DNA of 64,000 nucleotides from Janthinobacterium sp. 17J80-10 (lineage in GTDB: Bacteria; Pseudomonadota; Gammaproteobacteria; Burkholderiales; Burkholderiaceae_D): contig NZ_CP035311.1 of NCBI RefSeq assembly GCF_004114795.1, forward strand, positions 2,914,001 to 2,978,000, read 5' to 3'. Position numbers and translations under genes: made by a program. Positions 56,685-64,000 of this stretch are shown here, one piece after another. Numbering within the stretch: the first letter of the stretch is position 1; every line of letters starts with the position of its first letter. The notes beneath the pieces were generated by a model. That model had not been told where the DNA came from. It did not search any database and was given only the letters and a program-made list of their open reading frames with translations.

Positions 56685-58022
56685 TCAATGCGCGGCCGCC
56701 ATTTCATCCTTGCGCACCGAGCCCACGGGCTTGATCAAGGCCAGGCCGGCAGCCGCGATGGCGAGCGGGAAGACCAGCGCCATGTAAAAGCCCGAGGGGC
56801 CGCCCTGCTCAAGGAACCAGCCACCGCTGGCCGAACCGACGATTGCGCCCATACGGCCCAGGGCAATTGCCCAGCCCGTTGCTGTCGCACGCAATGCGGT
56901 CGGATACGCCTCGGCCACCATGTAATTCAGGACGATCTGCTGGCCGCCGATACCCAGCCCGGCCGCAGCCGCGAGGATGAAAACCAGGGTCCAGTTGGTG
57001 CCGCTGTACGACAGGCCGACGCTCAGGGCGATGCCGAAGATGAACATCATCAGCAGCAGCAGGCGGGTATTGATTTTTGGCAGAATGAGCGACAGCGGAA
57101 TGGCGCAGGCAACGAACACGGCATTGACGGCCACTGTCCCCATGGGCGCTTCGGTCGCCGGCAAACCGGTGGCTTTCAGCACAGTCGGCAGCCAGGACAG
57201 CAACATGAACCATGCCACCCAGTTGAACAGGTAGATTGCCCAGATCGCCACCGTGTTGCGTGCCAGTCCATCCGCAAACAGCGAGCCGATGCCGGTTTTC
57301 ACTTCCAGCTCAGGCACGGTAAACGTGGCATTCATTGCGATAGGCTGCGGCACGATCTTGTTGAGGATATTGCTGATTTTTGCATTGGTCAACGCGCTCG
57401 GATGGCGCGCCAGATAATGCAGCGACTCCGGCAATGCAAAGAAAAGCACCACCAGCAGCACCAGCGGCACTACGCCACCGACGGCGAAAATGCCTTGCCA
57501 GCCGATCACCGGCAGCATTTTCGCAGCCAGGAGGCCGCCAAGGATCGCCCCTGCGGGCAAGCCCAGCAAGACCGTGGTCATGATGGTGCCGCGCTTCTTG
57601 GCAGGTCCGTATTCGCCCGCAAGCGACAGCAGCACTGGCGTGGCGCCGCCCATGCCGAGGCCGGCCAGGAAGCGGAAGATCACGATCTGGGTGGTGGTAC
57701 CCGCAAACGCGGTCGCCAGGGTGGCCAGGCCAAACAGGGCGACGGCGCCGAGAATGACCGGGCGGCGGCCAAGCTTGTCGCCGAGCAGCCCCAGCGTCAT
57801 GGCGCCCAGCACCATGCCGACCGTGCCGGCCGTCATGACCGGCGCCAGCGCGCCAGGTCCGAGGCCGAAGGCCTGGATCAGCGCAGGGGCGGTAAAGGCG
57901 ATGGCTTGCGTGTCGAAACCATCGAAAATGGCGACCAGAAAGCATAGGATGAATACCCGCCACTGGAACGGCGTCAATTTTGCCCGGTTGATCAAGTCCG
58001 GGACTGCATACTGCATGCTCAT
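56685..58022 (-). CDS. MFS aromatic acid/muconate proton symporter (AAHS family)
   Basis: 445 aa, 12 membrane segments. The AAHS signature DGFDTQAIAFTAPAL in helix 1 and GLLGDKLGRRPVILGAV between helices 2 and 3 are clear. Family members import benzoate, 4-hydroxybenzoate, vanillate or muconate (BenK, PcaK, MucK). The shared box at 58141-58154 and the cat genes point to benzoate or muconate uptake (inference). Confidence 0.9.
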   Translation of the reverse strand: MSMQYAVPDLINRAKLTPFQWRVFILCFLVAIFDGFDTQAIAFTAPALIQAFGLGPGALAPVMTAGTVGMVLGAMTLGLLGDKLGRRPVILGAVALFGLATLATAFAGTTTQIVIFRFLAGLGMGGATPVLLSLAGEYGPAKKRGTIMTTVLLGLPAGAILGGLLAAKMLPVIGWQGIFAVGGVVPLVLLVVLFFALPESLHYLARHPSALTNAKISNILNKIVPQPIAMNATFTVPELEVKTGIGSLFADGLARNTVAIWAIYLFNWVAWFMLLSWLPTVLKATGLPATEAPMGTVAVNAVFVACAIPLSLILPKINTRLLLLMMFIFGIALSVGLSYSGTNWTLVFILAAAAGLGIGGQQIVLNYMVAEAYPTALRATATGWAIALGRMGAIVGSASGGWFLEQGGPSGFYMALVFPLAIAAAGLALIKPVGSVRKDEMAAAH

Positions 58023-58384
58023 GTCTTCTCCTAACAGGATTGGTGACTAATGTTGTTTTACGTGCGCTTGGCGGCCCCGTTCTCCGGCCGGAGGATGGTT
58101 CCAGTGATCGCGGATGAATCTTAGTTACCGAAGACTGATACGTCTAATATCATTGCCGTACCGCGCCATACTTCCCAGGTATCGGATAAAGCATTAGCAA
58201 CATCTTGCACTCCAGATCCTTCTACGGGGCGGCGCAGAGTAAAATTGCAGGTTTCGTCGCGCCCCGTTGAACAAATCCGGTCGTCCAGGCCAGCAAGGCT
58301 TGCGCGGCAACAGGCGCACCACAACATATACAAAACACAAGTCATTGATTTCAAAAGCATTGACCTTGTTTGAACCCATAATTC
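58023..58384. other. Divergent gap between the MFS gene and mutS
   Basis: 362 bases without a recognisable gene. The only element I can name is the box CGTCTAATATCATT at 58141-58154. The stretch next to mutS shows no clear promoter, and short frames there look spurious. Confidence 0.5.
58141..58154. promoter_or_regulatory. Shared catechol-regulon box before the MFS transporter
   Basis: CGTCTAATATCATT; with flanks it reads GATA-N7-TATC, an interrupted dyad as LysR regulators bind. It lies 119 bases before the MFS start. See the identical copy at 55674-55687. Confidence 0.55.
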
Positions 58385-61042
58385 ATGGCTGAGCTAGATA
58401 AACACACGCCGATGATGCAGCAATTTTTGCGCATCAAGGCTGACCACCCGACCACCCTGCTGTTCTACCGCATGGGCGATTTTTACGAGCTGTTTTTCGA
58501 CGATGCCGAAAAAGCCTCGCGCCTGCTCGGCATCACGCTTACCCAACGGGGATCGTCCAACGGCATCCCGGTGAAGATGGCAGGCGTGCCCTTCCACTCC
58601 TGCGAACAATACCTGGCCCGCCTGATCAAGATGGGCGAATCCGTCGCCATCTGCGAGCAGATCGGCGACCCCGCCACCAGCAAGGGACCGGTCGAACGCA
58701 AGGTGATGCGGGTAATCACGCCCGGCACCCTGACCGACGCCGACCTGCTGCCGGAAAAATCCGAGCGCCCGCTGCTGGCGCTGTTCCAGCAAACCCAGCG
58801 CAAGCAAGCCACGGTCGGCCTGGCCTGGCTGTCGCTAGCCAGCGGCGCGCTGAAGATGATGGAATTTTCCTGCGATGAAAAGGTCCTCGATGCCCGCCTG
58901 CGCCAGGAACTCGAACGCATCGGCCCGGCCGAGGTACTGGTGGCCGAGGATGCGCAGGATGAACTCTTCTCTGCCCCCGGCAATGCCCTGGCGGCGCGGC
59001 GCACAGGCGTGCCGGGCTGGCACTTCGACCTCGCCAATGGCAAAAAGGCCTTGCTCGAACAACTTGAAGTGGGCACCCTCGCCGGCTTCGGCGCAGAGCA
59101 TCTTGGCGCCGCCATCGGCGCCGCCGGCGCGCTGCTGCGCTATGCCCAGTCGACCCAGGGCCGCGGCCTGCAGCACGTGCGCAGCCTGACGGTCGAATCC
59201 GAAGCCGAATTCATCGGCCTGGACGCCGCCACCCGCCGCAACCTGGAACTGACCGAAACCCTGCGCGGGCAGGATGGCGCAGGCAATGCGCCCACGCTGT
59301 TCTCTACGCTCGACCACTGCCGCACGGCGATGGGCTCGCGCCTCTTGCGTCACTGGGTGCACCATGCCCGGCGCGACCAGCAGGTCGCCCGCGCGCGCCA
59401 TGCCGCCATCAACGCCCTGATGCGCAACGATGCCTGCTCCGGCCTGGCCTCGACGCTGGCGGCGGTGCCCGACATCGAACGCATCACCACTCGCGTGGCG
59501 CTCTTGTCGGCGCGTCCGCGCGACCTGGCCGGCCTGCGCGGCGGCCTGCAGCACCTGCCCTCGCTGCGCGCCTATGTCGGCATGTGCACGCGCGACGCCG
59601 AAGCGCCGCTCTTGCACGCCATTCTCGACGACCTGGCCGACCCGGCCGAATGCCTGGACCTGCTGGAACGCGCCATCGCCCTGGAACCGGCCACCATGGT
59701 GCGCGACGGCGGCGTGATCGCGCGCGGCTTCGATGCCGACCTCGACGAGCTGCGCGGCCTGTCGGAAAACGCCGGCCAGTTCCTGGTGGACCTGGAAACA
59801 CGCGAGCGCGCCCGCACCGGCATCGGCAACCTGCGCGTCGAATACAACAAGGTGCATGGCTTTTACATCGAAGTCACGCATGGCCAGACCGACAAGGTAC
59901 CCGACGACTACCGCCGCCGCCAGACCCTGAAGAATGCCGAGCGCTACATCACGCCGGAACTCAAGGCCTTCGAGGACAAGGCGCTGTCGGCGCAGGAACG
60001 CGCCCTTTCGCGCGAAAAATTCCTCTACGAGCAGGTGCTGATCGCCCTCGCCCCGCATATCGCCACGCTGCAGGCGATCGCCCACGCTACCGCCCAGCTT
60101 GATACCCTGGCGGCGCTGGCCGCGCACGCGCTGGCGCACAACTGGTGCGCCCCGCTGCTGGTGGACGAGCCGGTCATTTCGATCGGCCAGGGCCGCCACC
60201 CGGTGGTGGAAAACCAGATCGAGCGCTTCATCGCCAACGACTGCGAGCTCGCCGACGAGCGCAAGCTGCTGCTGATTACCGGCCCCAACATGGGCGGCAA
60301 ATCGACTTACATGCGCCAGGTCGCGTTGATCACCCTGCTGGCCTACATGGGCAGCTTCGTGCCGGCCAGTGCTGTCACCATCGGCCCGATCGACCGCATC
60401 TTCACCCGCATCGGCGCCGCCGACGACCTCGCCGGCGGGCGTTCGACCTTCATGGTCGAGATGACCGAATCGGCGGCAATCCTCAATGGCGCAACGGAAC
60501 ACTCGCTGGTGCTGATGGATGAAGTGGGGCGCGGCACCTCGACTTTCGATGGCCTGGCGCTGGCATGGGCGATTGCACGCCACCTGATCGATACAACCAG
60601 GAGCTTCACGCTGTTTGCAACGCATTATTTCGAGCTGACCCAGTTGCCGGACACCCACCCGACCTGCGCCAACGTGCACCTGTCGGCAGTCGAGCACAAG
60701 GACAGCATCGTCTTCCTGCACGCGGTGCAGGCCGGCCCTGCTTCGCAAAGCTACGGCTTGCAGGTGGCACAACTGGCCGGCGTGCCGCCGGCAGTCATTC
60801 GCGCCGCGCGCAAGCATCTGGCGGCGCTGGAATCGAGTTCGCTGCAAACCACCCCGCAGTTCGACCTGTTTGCCGCAGGCACGCCCGAAATTGCATTCGA
60901 GGGTGCAGCCACCGCCCCGGAAAGCGCAGAAGCCACGGCCCTGCGCGTTGCGTTGGCAGAACTCGACCCGGATGCGATGACACCGCGCGATGCCCTGGAT
61001 GCGCTCTACCGCCTCAAGAAGCTGCAGGACGCATGCGCATGA
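58385..61042 (+). CDS. mutS: DNA mismatch repair protein MutS
   Basis: 885 aa. The mismatch-binding domain has the Phe-x-Glu motif ([20 protein letters not shown]), followed by connector, core and clamp domains; the ABC-type ATPase has Walker [14 protein letters not shown] near residue 633 and [16 protein letters not shown]. The C-terminal part (YRLKKLQ near the end) matches MutS rather than MutS2. Its stop codon overlaps the next gene. Confidence 0.97.
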   Translation: MAELDKHTPMMQQFLRIKADHPTTLLFYRMGDFYELFFDDAEKASRLLGITLTQRGSSNGIPVKMAGVPFHSCEQYLARLIKMGESVAICEQIGDPATSKGPVERKVMRVITPGTLTDADLLPEKSERPLLALFQQTQRKQATVGLAWLSLASGALKMMEFSCDEKVLDARLRQELERIGPAEVLVAEDAQDELFSAPGNALAARRTGVPGWHFDLANGKKALLEQLEVGTLAGFGAEHLGAAIGAAGALLRYAQSTQGRGLQHVRSLTVESEAEFIGLDAATRRNLELTETLRGQDGAGNAPTLFSTLDHCRTAMGSRLLRHWVHHARRDQQVARARHAAINALMRNDACSGLASTLAAVPDIERITTRVALLSARPRDLAGLRGGLQHLPSLRAYVGMCTRDAEAPLLHAILDDLADPAECLDLLERAIALEPATMVRDGGVIARGFDADLDELRGLSENAGQFLVDLETRERARTGIGNLRVEYNKVHGFYIEVTHGQTDKVPDDYRRRQTLKNAERYITPELKAFEDKALSAQERALSREKFLYEQVLIALAPHIATLQAIAHATAQLDTLAALAAHALAHNWCAPLLVDEPVISIGQGRHPVVENQIERFIANDCELADERKLLLITGPNMGGKSTYMRQVALITLLAYMGSFVPASAVTIGPIDRIFTRIGAADDLAGGRSTFMVEMTESAAILNGATEHSLVLMDEVGRGTSTFDGLALAWAIARHLIDTTRSFTLFATHYFELTQLPDTHPTCANVHLSAVEHKDSIVFLHAVQAGPASQSYGLQVAQLAGVPPAVIRAARKHLAALESSSLQTTPQFDLFAAGTPEIAFEGAATAPESAEATALRVALAELDPDAMTPRDALDALYRLKKLQDACA

Positions 61043-61971
61043 TGCAGCGAATCAACGCCTGCATGCTGGCGGCCTGCCTGGCGCTGGCCGCGACCAATGC
61101 GGGCGCCAGCGAGCGCTTTTCCTTCGGCTATGTCGCCCATCCCTTTGGCGATGCGCTGGCCGATGAAACTGGCTTGCGCGAGGCCCTGGAGGAAACCGAA
61201 CAGGAAAACCTGGCTTTCGTGGTGCTGGGCGGGATCAAGTCGCCGATTGAACCCTGCAGCGATGAGTTGTACGCCCAGCGCCGGGCGCTGTTGGGCCAGG
61301 CCAAGCACGGGCTGGTGGTATCGCTTGCGGAAAGCGACTGGGGAGGCTGTCGCTACCGCGATGGCAGGACGGCGGCACTGGAACGCCTGCATCGCCTGCG
61401 GGAATTGCTTTTCGCCGACGACCTTTCTTTTGGCGCCAGCAAAATCCCCTTGAACCGGCAGTCGGCCAATCCCAAATTCCGCGACTACGCCGAGAACGCC
61501 CGCTGGGAAATTGGCGGCATCATGTTTGCCACGGTAAATTTGCCGGCCAATAACAACCGTTACCTGACCGCGGCAGGACGCAACGGCGAATTCGAGGACC
61601 GCCAGGTCGCCAATCGCGACTGGCTGCAACGCGTGGCCATGCATGCCAAGCGCAAGCAATCCGCCGGCATCGTGATTTTCAGCGATGGCAATCCGCTGGC
61701 TGTGCCGGACGACGTCAGTGTACAGCGCGACGGCTTCAAGGAAACGCGCAAGCAACTTGCCGCCATTGCGGCCGCCTTTCCGGGCAAGGTTCTGCTGGTG
61801 CATAACCAGCCGCCGCGCGCCGGCAAGCAGCGTATGCCTGCGATCCGCTGGAAGGGCAACCTGGGGGAACTTGCCGTGGCCTCCGACTGGATCGGCGTGA
61901 CTGTCGCGCCAATGCAAGCGGAGCTGTTCAGCGTCGGCGCCGTCAAGGCAGCCGAACGCGCGCGCGAATAA
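61033..61971 (+). CDS. Exported metallophosphoesterase-like protein with degenerate motifs
   Basis: 312 aa with signal peptide ([26 protein letters not shown]). The pattern [51 protein letters not shown] and VLLVHNQPP follows a family of calcineurin-like phosphoesterases as I remember it, but positions usually holding metal ligands are changed: the Asp of the HxGDIK-like motif is Gly, the GDNEW-like motif reads AESDW, and the terminal HGDTH-like motif reads HNQPP. It may be an inactive relative. The start could be 61033, 61039 or 61042; all overlap the mutS end. Confidence 0.65.
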   Translation: MRMMQRINACMLAACLALAATNAGASERFSFGYVAHPFGDALADETGLREALEETEQENLAFVVLGGIKSPIEPCSDELYAQRRALLGQAKHGLVVSLAESDWGGCRYRDGRTAALERLHRLRELLFADDLSFGASKIPLNRQSANPKFRDYAENARWEIGGIMFATVNLPANNNRYLTAAGRNGEFEDRQVANRDWLQRVAMHAKRKQSAGIVIFSDGNPLAVPDDVSVQRDGFKETRKQLAAIAAAFPGKVLLVHNQPPRAGKQRMPAIRWKGNLGELAVASDWIGVTVAPMQAELFSVGAVKAAERARE

Positions 61972-61974
61972 AAA

Positions 61975-62520
61975 TCAGTGCACCGGGACGGTACGGAATT
62001 CGTCGCCGCCGTCGCCTTCATCCTCGTCGTCGCCATGATGGTGGCCATGTTCGCCATGCACATGACCATGTGCGATTTCCTCGTCGCTGGCCGCACGCAC
62101 GCTGAGCACGTTCAAGCCGAAGCGCAGGGCAATGCCGGCCAGGGGATGATTGCCATCCAGGACCACCTTATCGTCGGCAATTTCAGTCACGGTGAAGAGC
62201 AGGGATTCCTGCTGCTCTTCGCCTTCCTCGGGGGAGCCTTCGAACTGCATGCCGACTTCCAGCGGCGTGGGCAGGCGGTTACGGTCTTCGATCTTGACCA
62301 GATCGGCATCATATTCACCAAAGGCATCTTCGGGTTCGACCTGGATGGTCGTCTGGTAACCGGCCAGCTGGCCTTCGAGCGCTTCCTCGATTTTCGGCAG
62401 GGTATTTTGGTAGCCGCCATGCAGATACACCATCGGCTCGCGGCTCTCCTCGATGAGACTGCCTTGCGCATCGGAGAGGGTGTAGTTCAGGGTCACTACC
62501 GTATTCTGGGCAATCTTCAT
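61975..62520 (-). CDS. slyD: FKBP-type prolyl isomerase SlyD
   Basis: 181 aa. The FKBP domain (MKIAQNTVVTLNYTLSDAQG, PMVYLHGGYQNTLPKIEEALEG) contains the inserted chaperone flap, and a His-rich tail (HGHVHGEHGHHHGDDEDEGD) binds nickel and other metals, as in SlyD. Helps protein folding and metal delivery. Convergent with the phosphoesterase-like gene and divergent from the oxygenase gene. Confidence 0.95.
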   Translation of the reverse strand: MKIAQNTVVTLNYTLSDAQGSLIEESREPMVYLHGGYQNTLPKIEEALEGQLAGYQTTIQVEPEDAFGEYDADLVKIEDRNRLPTPLEVGMQFEGSPEEGEEQQESLLFTVTEIADDKVVLDGNHPLAGIALRFGLNVLSVRAASDEEIAHGHVHGEHGHHHGDDEDEGDGGDEFRTVPVH

Positions 62521-62613
62521 GGCTGGCTTCCTTTCTGTGGACGATGCCGGCGATTATACCAATCCGCCGGCGTCTTCCCCGCAAAAGTCGGCATCACCAC
62601 TGGCACGCACCTA

Positions 62614-62619
62614 TATAAT
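62614..62619 (+). promoter_or_regulatory. Possible -10 with leaderless start of the roxA-like gene
   Basis: TATAAT ends 7 bases before ATG 62627. The context TATAATG-A-GCGCCATGAA nearly repeats that of dnaB (TATAATG-C-GCGCCATGAA). The -35 is poor. Confidence 0.35.
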
Positions 62620-62626
62620 GAGCGCC

Positions 62627-63748
62627 ATGAAAAATCTCCCACTCCTCGGCGACATCACGCCCGCGCGCTTTTTGCGCGAATACTGGCACAAGAAACCCTT
62701 GCTGGTACGCCAGGCAATTCCTGGTTTCAAGCCCCTTCTCAAACGCGATGCCCTGGTCAATCTGGCGCAACAGGGCGATGTCGAATCGCGCCTGATCACC
62801 CACTTCGGCCGGCAATGGGAAATGCAGCACGGCCCGGTGACAGAAGTGCCCGCTTTCGCACAAAAGGACTGGACCCTGCTATTGCAAGGCGTTAATCTGC
62901 ACCTCGATGCAGCCGACCGCCTGCTGCGCCAGTTCAACTTCATCCCGGACGCCCGCCTCGACGACCTGATGATCAGCTACGCCACCGATGGCGGCGGCGT
63001 CGGCCCGCATTTCGATTCCTATGATGTCTTCCTGCTGCAGGCGCATGGCCAGCGGCGCTGGCGCATCGGCGCACAGCAAGACCTCACGCTGGTCGAAGGC
63101 ATGCCGCTGAAAATCCTGAAGCATTTCACGCCGGAAGAGGAATTCGTACTGGAGCCCGGCGACATGCTCTACCTGCCGCCGCACTACGCCCATGACGGCG
63201 TGGCCATCGGCGAATGCATGACTTATTCGATCGGTTTTCGCGCCCCCTCCTACCAGGAACTTGGCGAAGCCTTCCTGCAATTCATGGTTGAAACCGTTGA
63301 ACTGCCGGGGCGCTATGCCGATCCGGAACTGACGCCTGCCCGCGCGCCGGCCGAAATCGGCAATGCCATGCTGCAGAAAATCCGCGAAAAACTGCAACAG
63401 ATCAGCTTCGAAGAGGAAGACATCACGATTTTCCTGGGCGAATACCTTTCCGAGCCCAAGGCCAGCGTGTATTTCAAGCCGCCCGCACGCCCCTTGAGCC
63501 TGGCGCGCTTTATCGATGCGGCAGGCAAGCGCGGCGTAAAACTTTCGCGCAAGACACACATGTTGTACCGCGGCAAGCATGTTTTCATCAATGGTGAATC
63601 CTTTACGGCCGGGCGTGCCGATAAAGCACCTTTGCTGAGCCTGGCCAATACGCGCTGCCTGGAGGGGATGGCGCTGGCGGCGGCTTCCGCAGACGTGCAG
63701 GAAACCCTGCACCAGTGGTATGCCGATGGCTGGATCGAGTTGGCTTAA
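62627..63748 (+). CDS. JmjC/cupin ribosomal oxygenase (RoxA/YcfD-like)
   Basis: 373 aa from ATG 62627 (or 376 from 62618). Fe(II)/2-oxoglutarate oxygenase; E. coli RoxA hydroxylates an arginine of ribosomal protein L16. Motifs are REYWHKKPLLVRQAIPG, the iron triad start GVGPHFDSYDVFLLQAHGQRRW, and the distal His in LYLPPHYAHDGVAIGECMTYSIGFR, followed by the dimerisation and winged-helix C-terminal domains. Divergent from slyD. Confidence 0.93.
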   Translation: MKNLPLLGDITPARFLREYWHKKPLLVRQAIPGFKPLLKRDALVNLAQQGDVESRLITHFGRQWEMQHGPVTEVPAFAQKDWTLLLQGVNLHLDAADRLLRQFNFIPDARLDDLMISYATDGGGVGPHFDSYDVFLLQAHGQRRWRIGAQQDLTLVEGMPLKILKHFTPEEEFVLEPGDMLYLPPHYAHDGVAIGECMTYSIGFRAPSYQELGEAFLQFMVETVELPGRYADPELTPARAPAEIGNAMLQKIREKLQQISFEEEDITIFLGEYLSEPKASVYFKPPARPLSLARFIDAAGKRGVKLSRKTHMLYRGKHVFINGESFTAGRADKAPLLSLANTRCLEGMALAAASADVQETLHQWYADGWIELA

Positions 63749-63808
63749 AGCATGAAAATAGCCCACTGTTGTGGGAACACAAAAGAAAATTACTAGTAGG
63801 AATCGTTT

Positions 63809-63838
63809 TTGTCATTCCATACAAAAACCCGCTATAAT
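63809..63838 (+). promoter_or_regulatory. Sigma-70 promoter of the last gene
   Basis: TTGTCA (63809-63814), an 18-base spacer and TATAAT (63833-63838). It gives a long leader of about 120 nt before ATG 63968. Confidence 0.75.
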
Positions 63839-63912
63839 TATGAGTTAGGAAGGTTTCGCTTTACCGCACTGCACCATCGGTCAGTACGTCCGCGGAAACA
63901 CCCTAACGAGCG

Positions 63913-63930
63913 ATAATTACCGGTAATTAT
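63913..63930 (+). promoter_or_regulatory. Perfect 18-bp palindrome in the 5' leader
   Basis: ATAATTACCGGTAATTAT, self-complementary throughout, 37 bases upstream of the start codon. Could be a stem-loop in the mRNA or a protein-binding site. Confidence 0.6.
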
Positions 63931-63967
63931 TCATCGCAAAACCTGTTTAAATTTCGAAGGAAAACTC

Positions 63968-64000
63968 ATGAAAAAGAATCTGCTGATCGCCTCCCTGTTT
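63968..64000 (+). CDS. Start of an exported protein (cut by the right edge)
   Basis: MKKNLLIASLF, preceded by AAGGA at 7 bases. Lys-Lys followed by hydrophobic residues looks like the beginning of a signal peptide. With a strong promoter and long leader, an abundant outer-membrane protein such as a porin or OmpA is likely, but too little is present to name it. Confidence 0.6.
   Translation, partial: MKKNLLIASLF

Noticed and set aside
58121-58360. Possible small gene on the minus strand between the MFS gene and mutS
   Set aside because: It would run through the shared regulatory box, has no ribosome site and no protein-like pattern.
58835-60847. 670-codon minus-strand frame inside mutS
   Set aside because: Antisense shadow of mutS, with low-complexity composition and no independent start signal.

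Overview
The window is about 64 kb of GC-rich chromosomal DNA from a betaproteobacterium, most likely order Burkholderiales and probably family Oxalobacteraceae. The grounds are rpsF-priB-rpsR-rplI with a PriB gene, the alaA-hom-thrC-moeA-moaD-moaE order, a DUF47-pit pair next to dnaB, and the protein sequences themselves. The family assignment is from recognition, not a search. I see no rRNA, tRNA, CRISPR array, insertion sequence, integrase or phage gene.

Layout. 1-3.3 kb: an aldehyde dehydrogenase cut by the window edge, behind a sigma-54 promoter, then small accessory genes (VOC, AHSA1-like, EamA) and a vestige of another VOC gene. 3.3-14.4 kb, minus strand: alaA-hom-kbl-thrC-moeA-moaD-moaE-crcB-dps-clpB, with a sigma-32 promoter before clpB. 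14.6-17.4 kb: Mth938-like protein, peroxiredoxin and PIN-PhoH protein. 17.5-24.4 kb: an ATP-grasp gene, then 4-hydroxy-2-oxovalerate aldolase, acylating acetaldehyde dehydrogenase and a GntP permease, divergent from a Cache-domain histidine kinase and FixJ-type regulator. 24.4-34.8 kb: pit, DUF47, dnaB, then a 5.8 kb block (solute-binding protein, acyl-CoA synthetase, a 64-aa unknown, a NarX/NarL-like pair) splitting dnaB from rplI-rpsR-priB-rpsF. 35-37.6 kb: lexA with two SOS boxes, trmJ, suhB. 37.8-50.5 kb: an iron region with feoAB, two TonB receptors, a PepSY membrane protein, a PiuC-type dioxygenase, a PepSY-associated two-component system and a ferric-reductase-like protein; three Fur boxes are visible. 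50.7-53.4 kb: RhlE helicase, a TetR regulator with a matched operator pair, a small membrane ORF, ferredoxin fdxA. 53.5-58 kb: catA, catB, catR and an aromatic-acid MFS transporter, without catC. 58.4-64 kb: mutS, a degenerate phosphoesterase-like secreted protein, slyD, a roxA-like oxygenase, and the first codons of an exported protein.

How the genes work together. The 9-14.4 kb genes handle alanine and threonine synthesis plus a threonine-breakdown-type enzyme (Kbl). moeA/D/E serve molybdopterin synthesis. The aldolase/dehydrogenase pair should turn 4-hydroxy-2-oxovalerate into pyruvate and acetyl-CoA; no ring-cleavage genes are beside it, so the permease and two-component system may define a stand-alone uptake and catabolic unit. 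The cat genes route catechol toward muconolactone. The iron region joins ferrous import, siderophore import and probable reductive iron release under Fur and a dedicated two-component system.

The observations I rate highest are the stand-alone dmpG-dmpF-gntP-TCS unit with overlapping palindromes in its control region, the TetR operator pair controlling a small membrane ORF that runs antisense into fdxA, the probable Pho box in front of an unknown 64-aa gene, the symmetric operator between the two PepSY genes, and the phosphoesterase-like protein with apparently lost metal ligands overlapping mutS. All functions are inferred from sequence alone.
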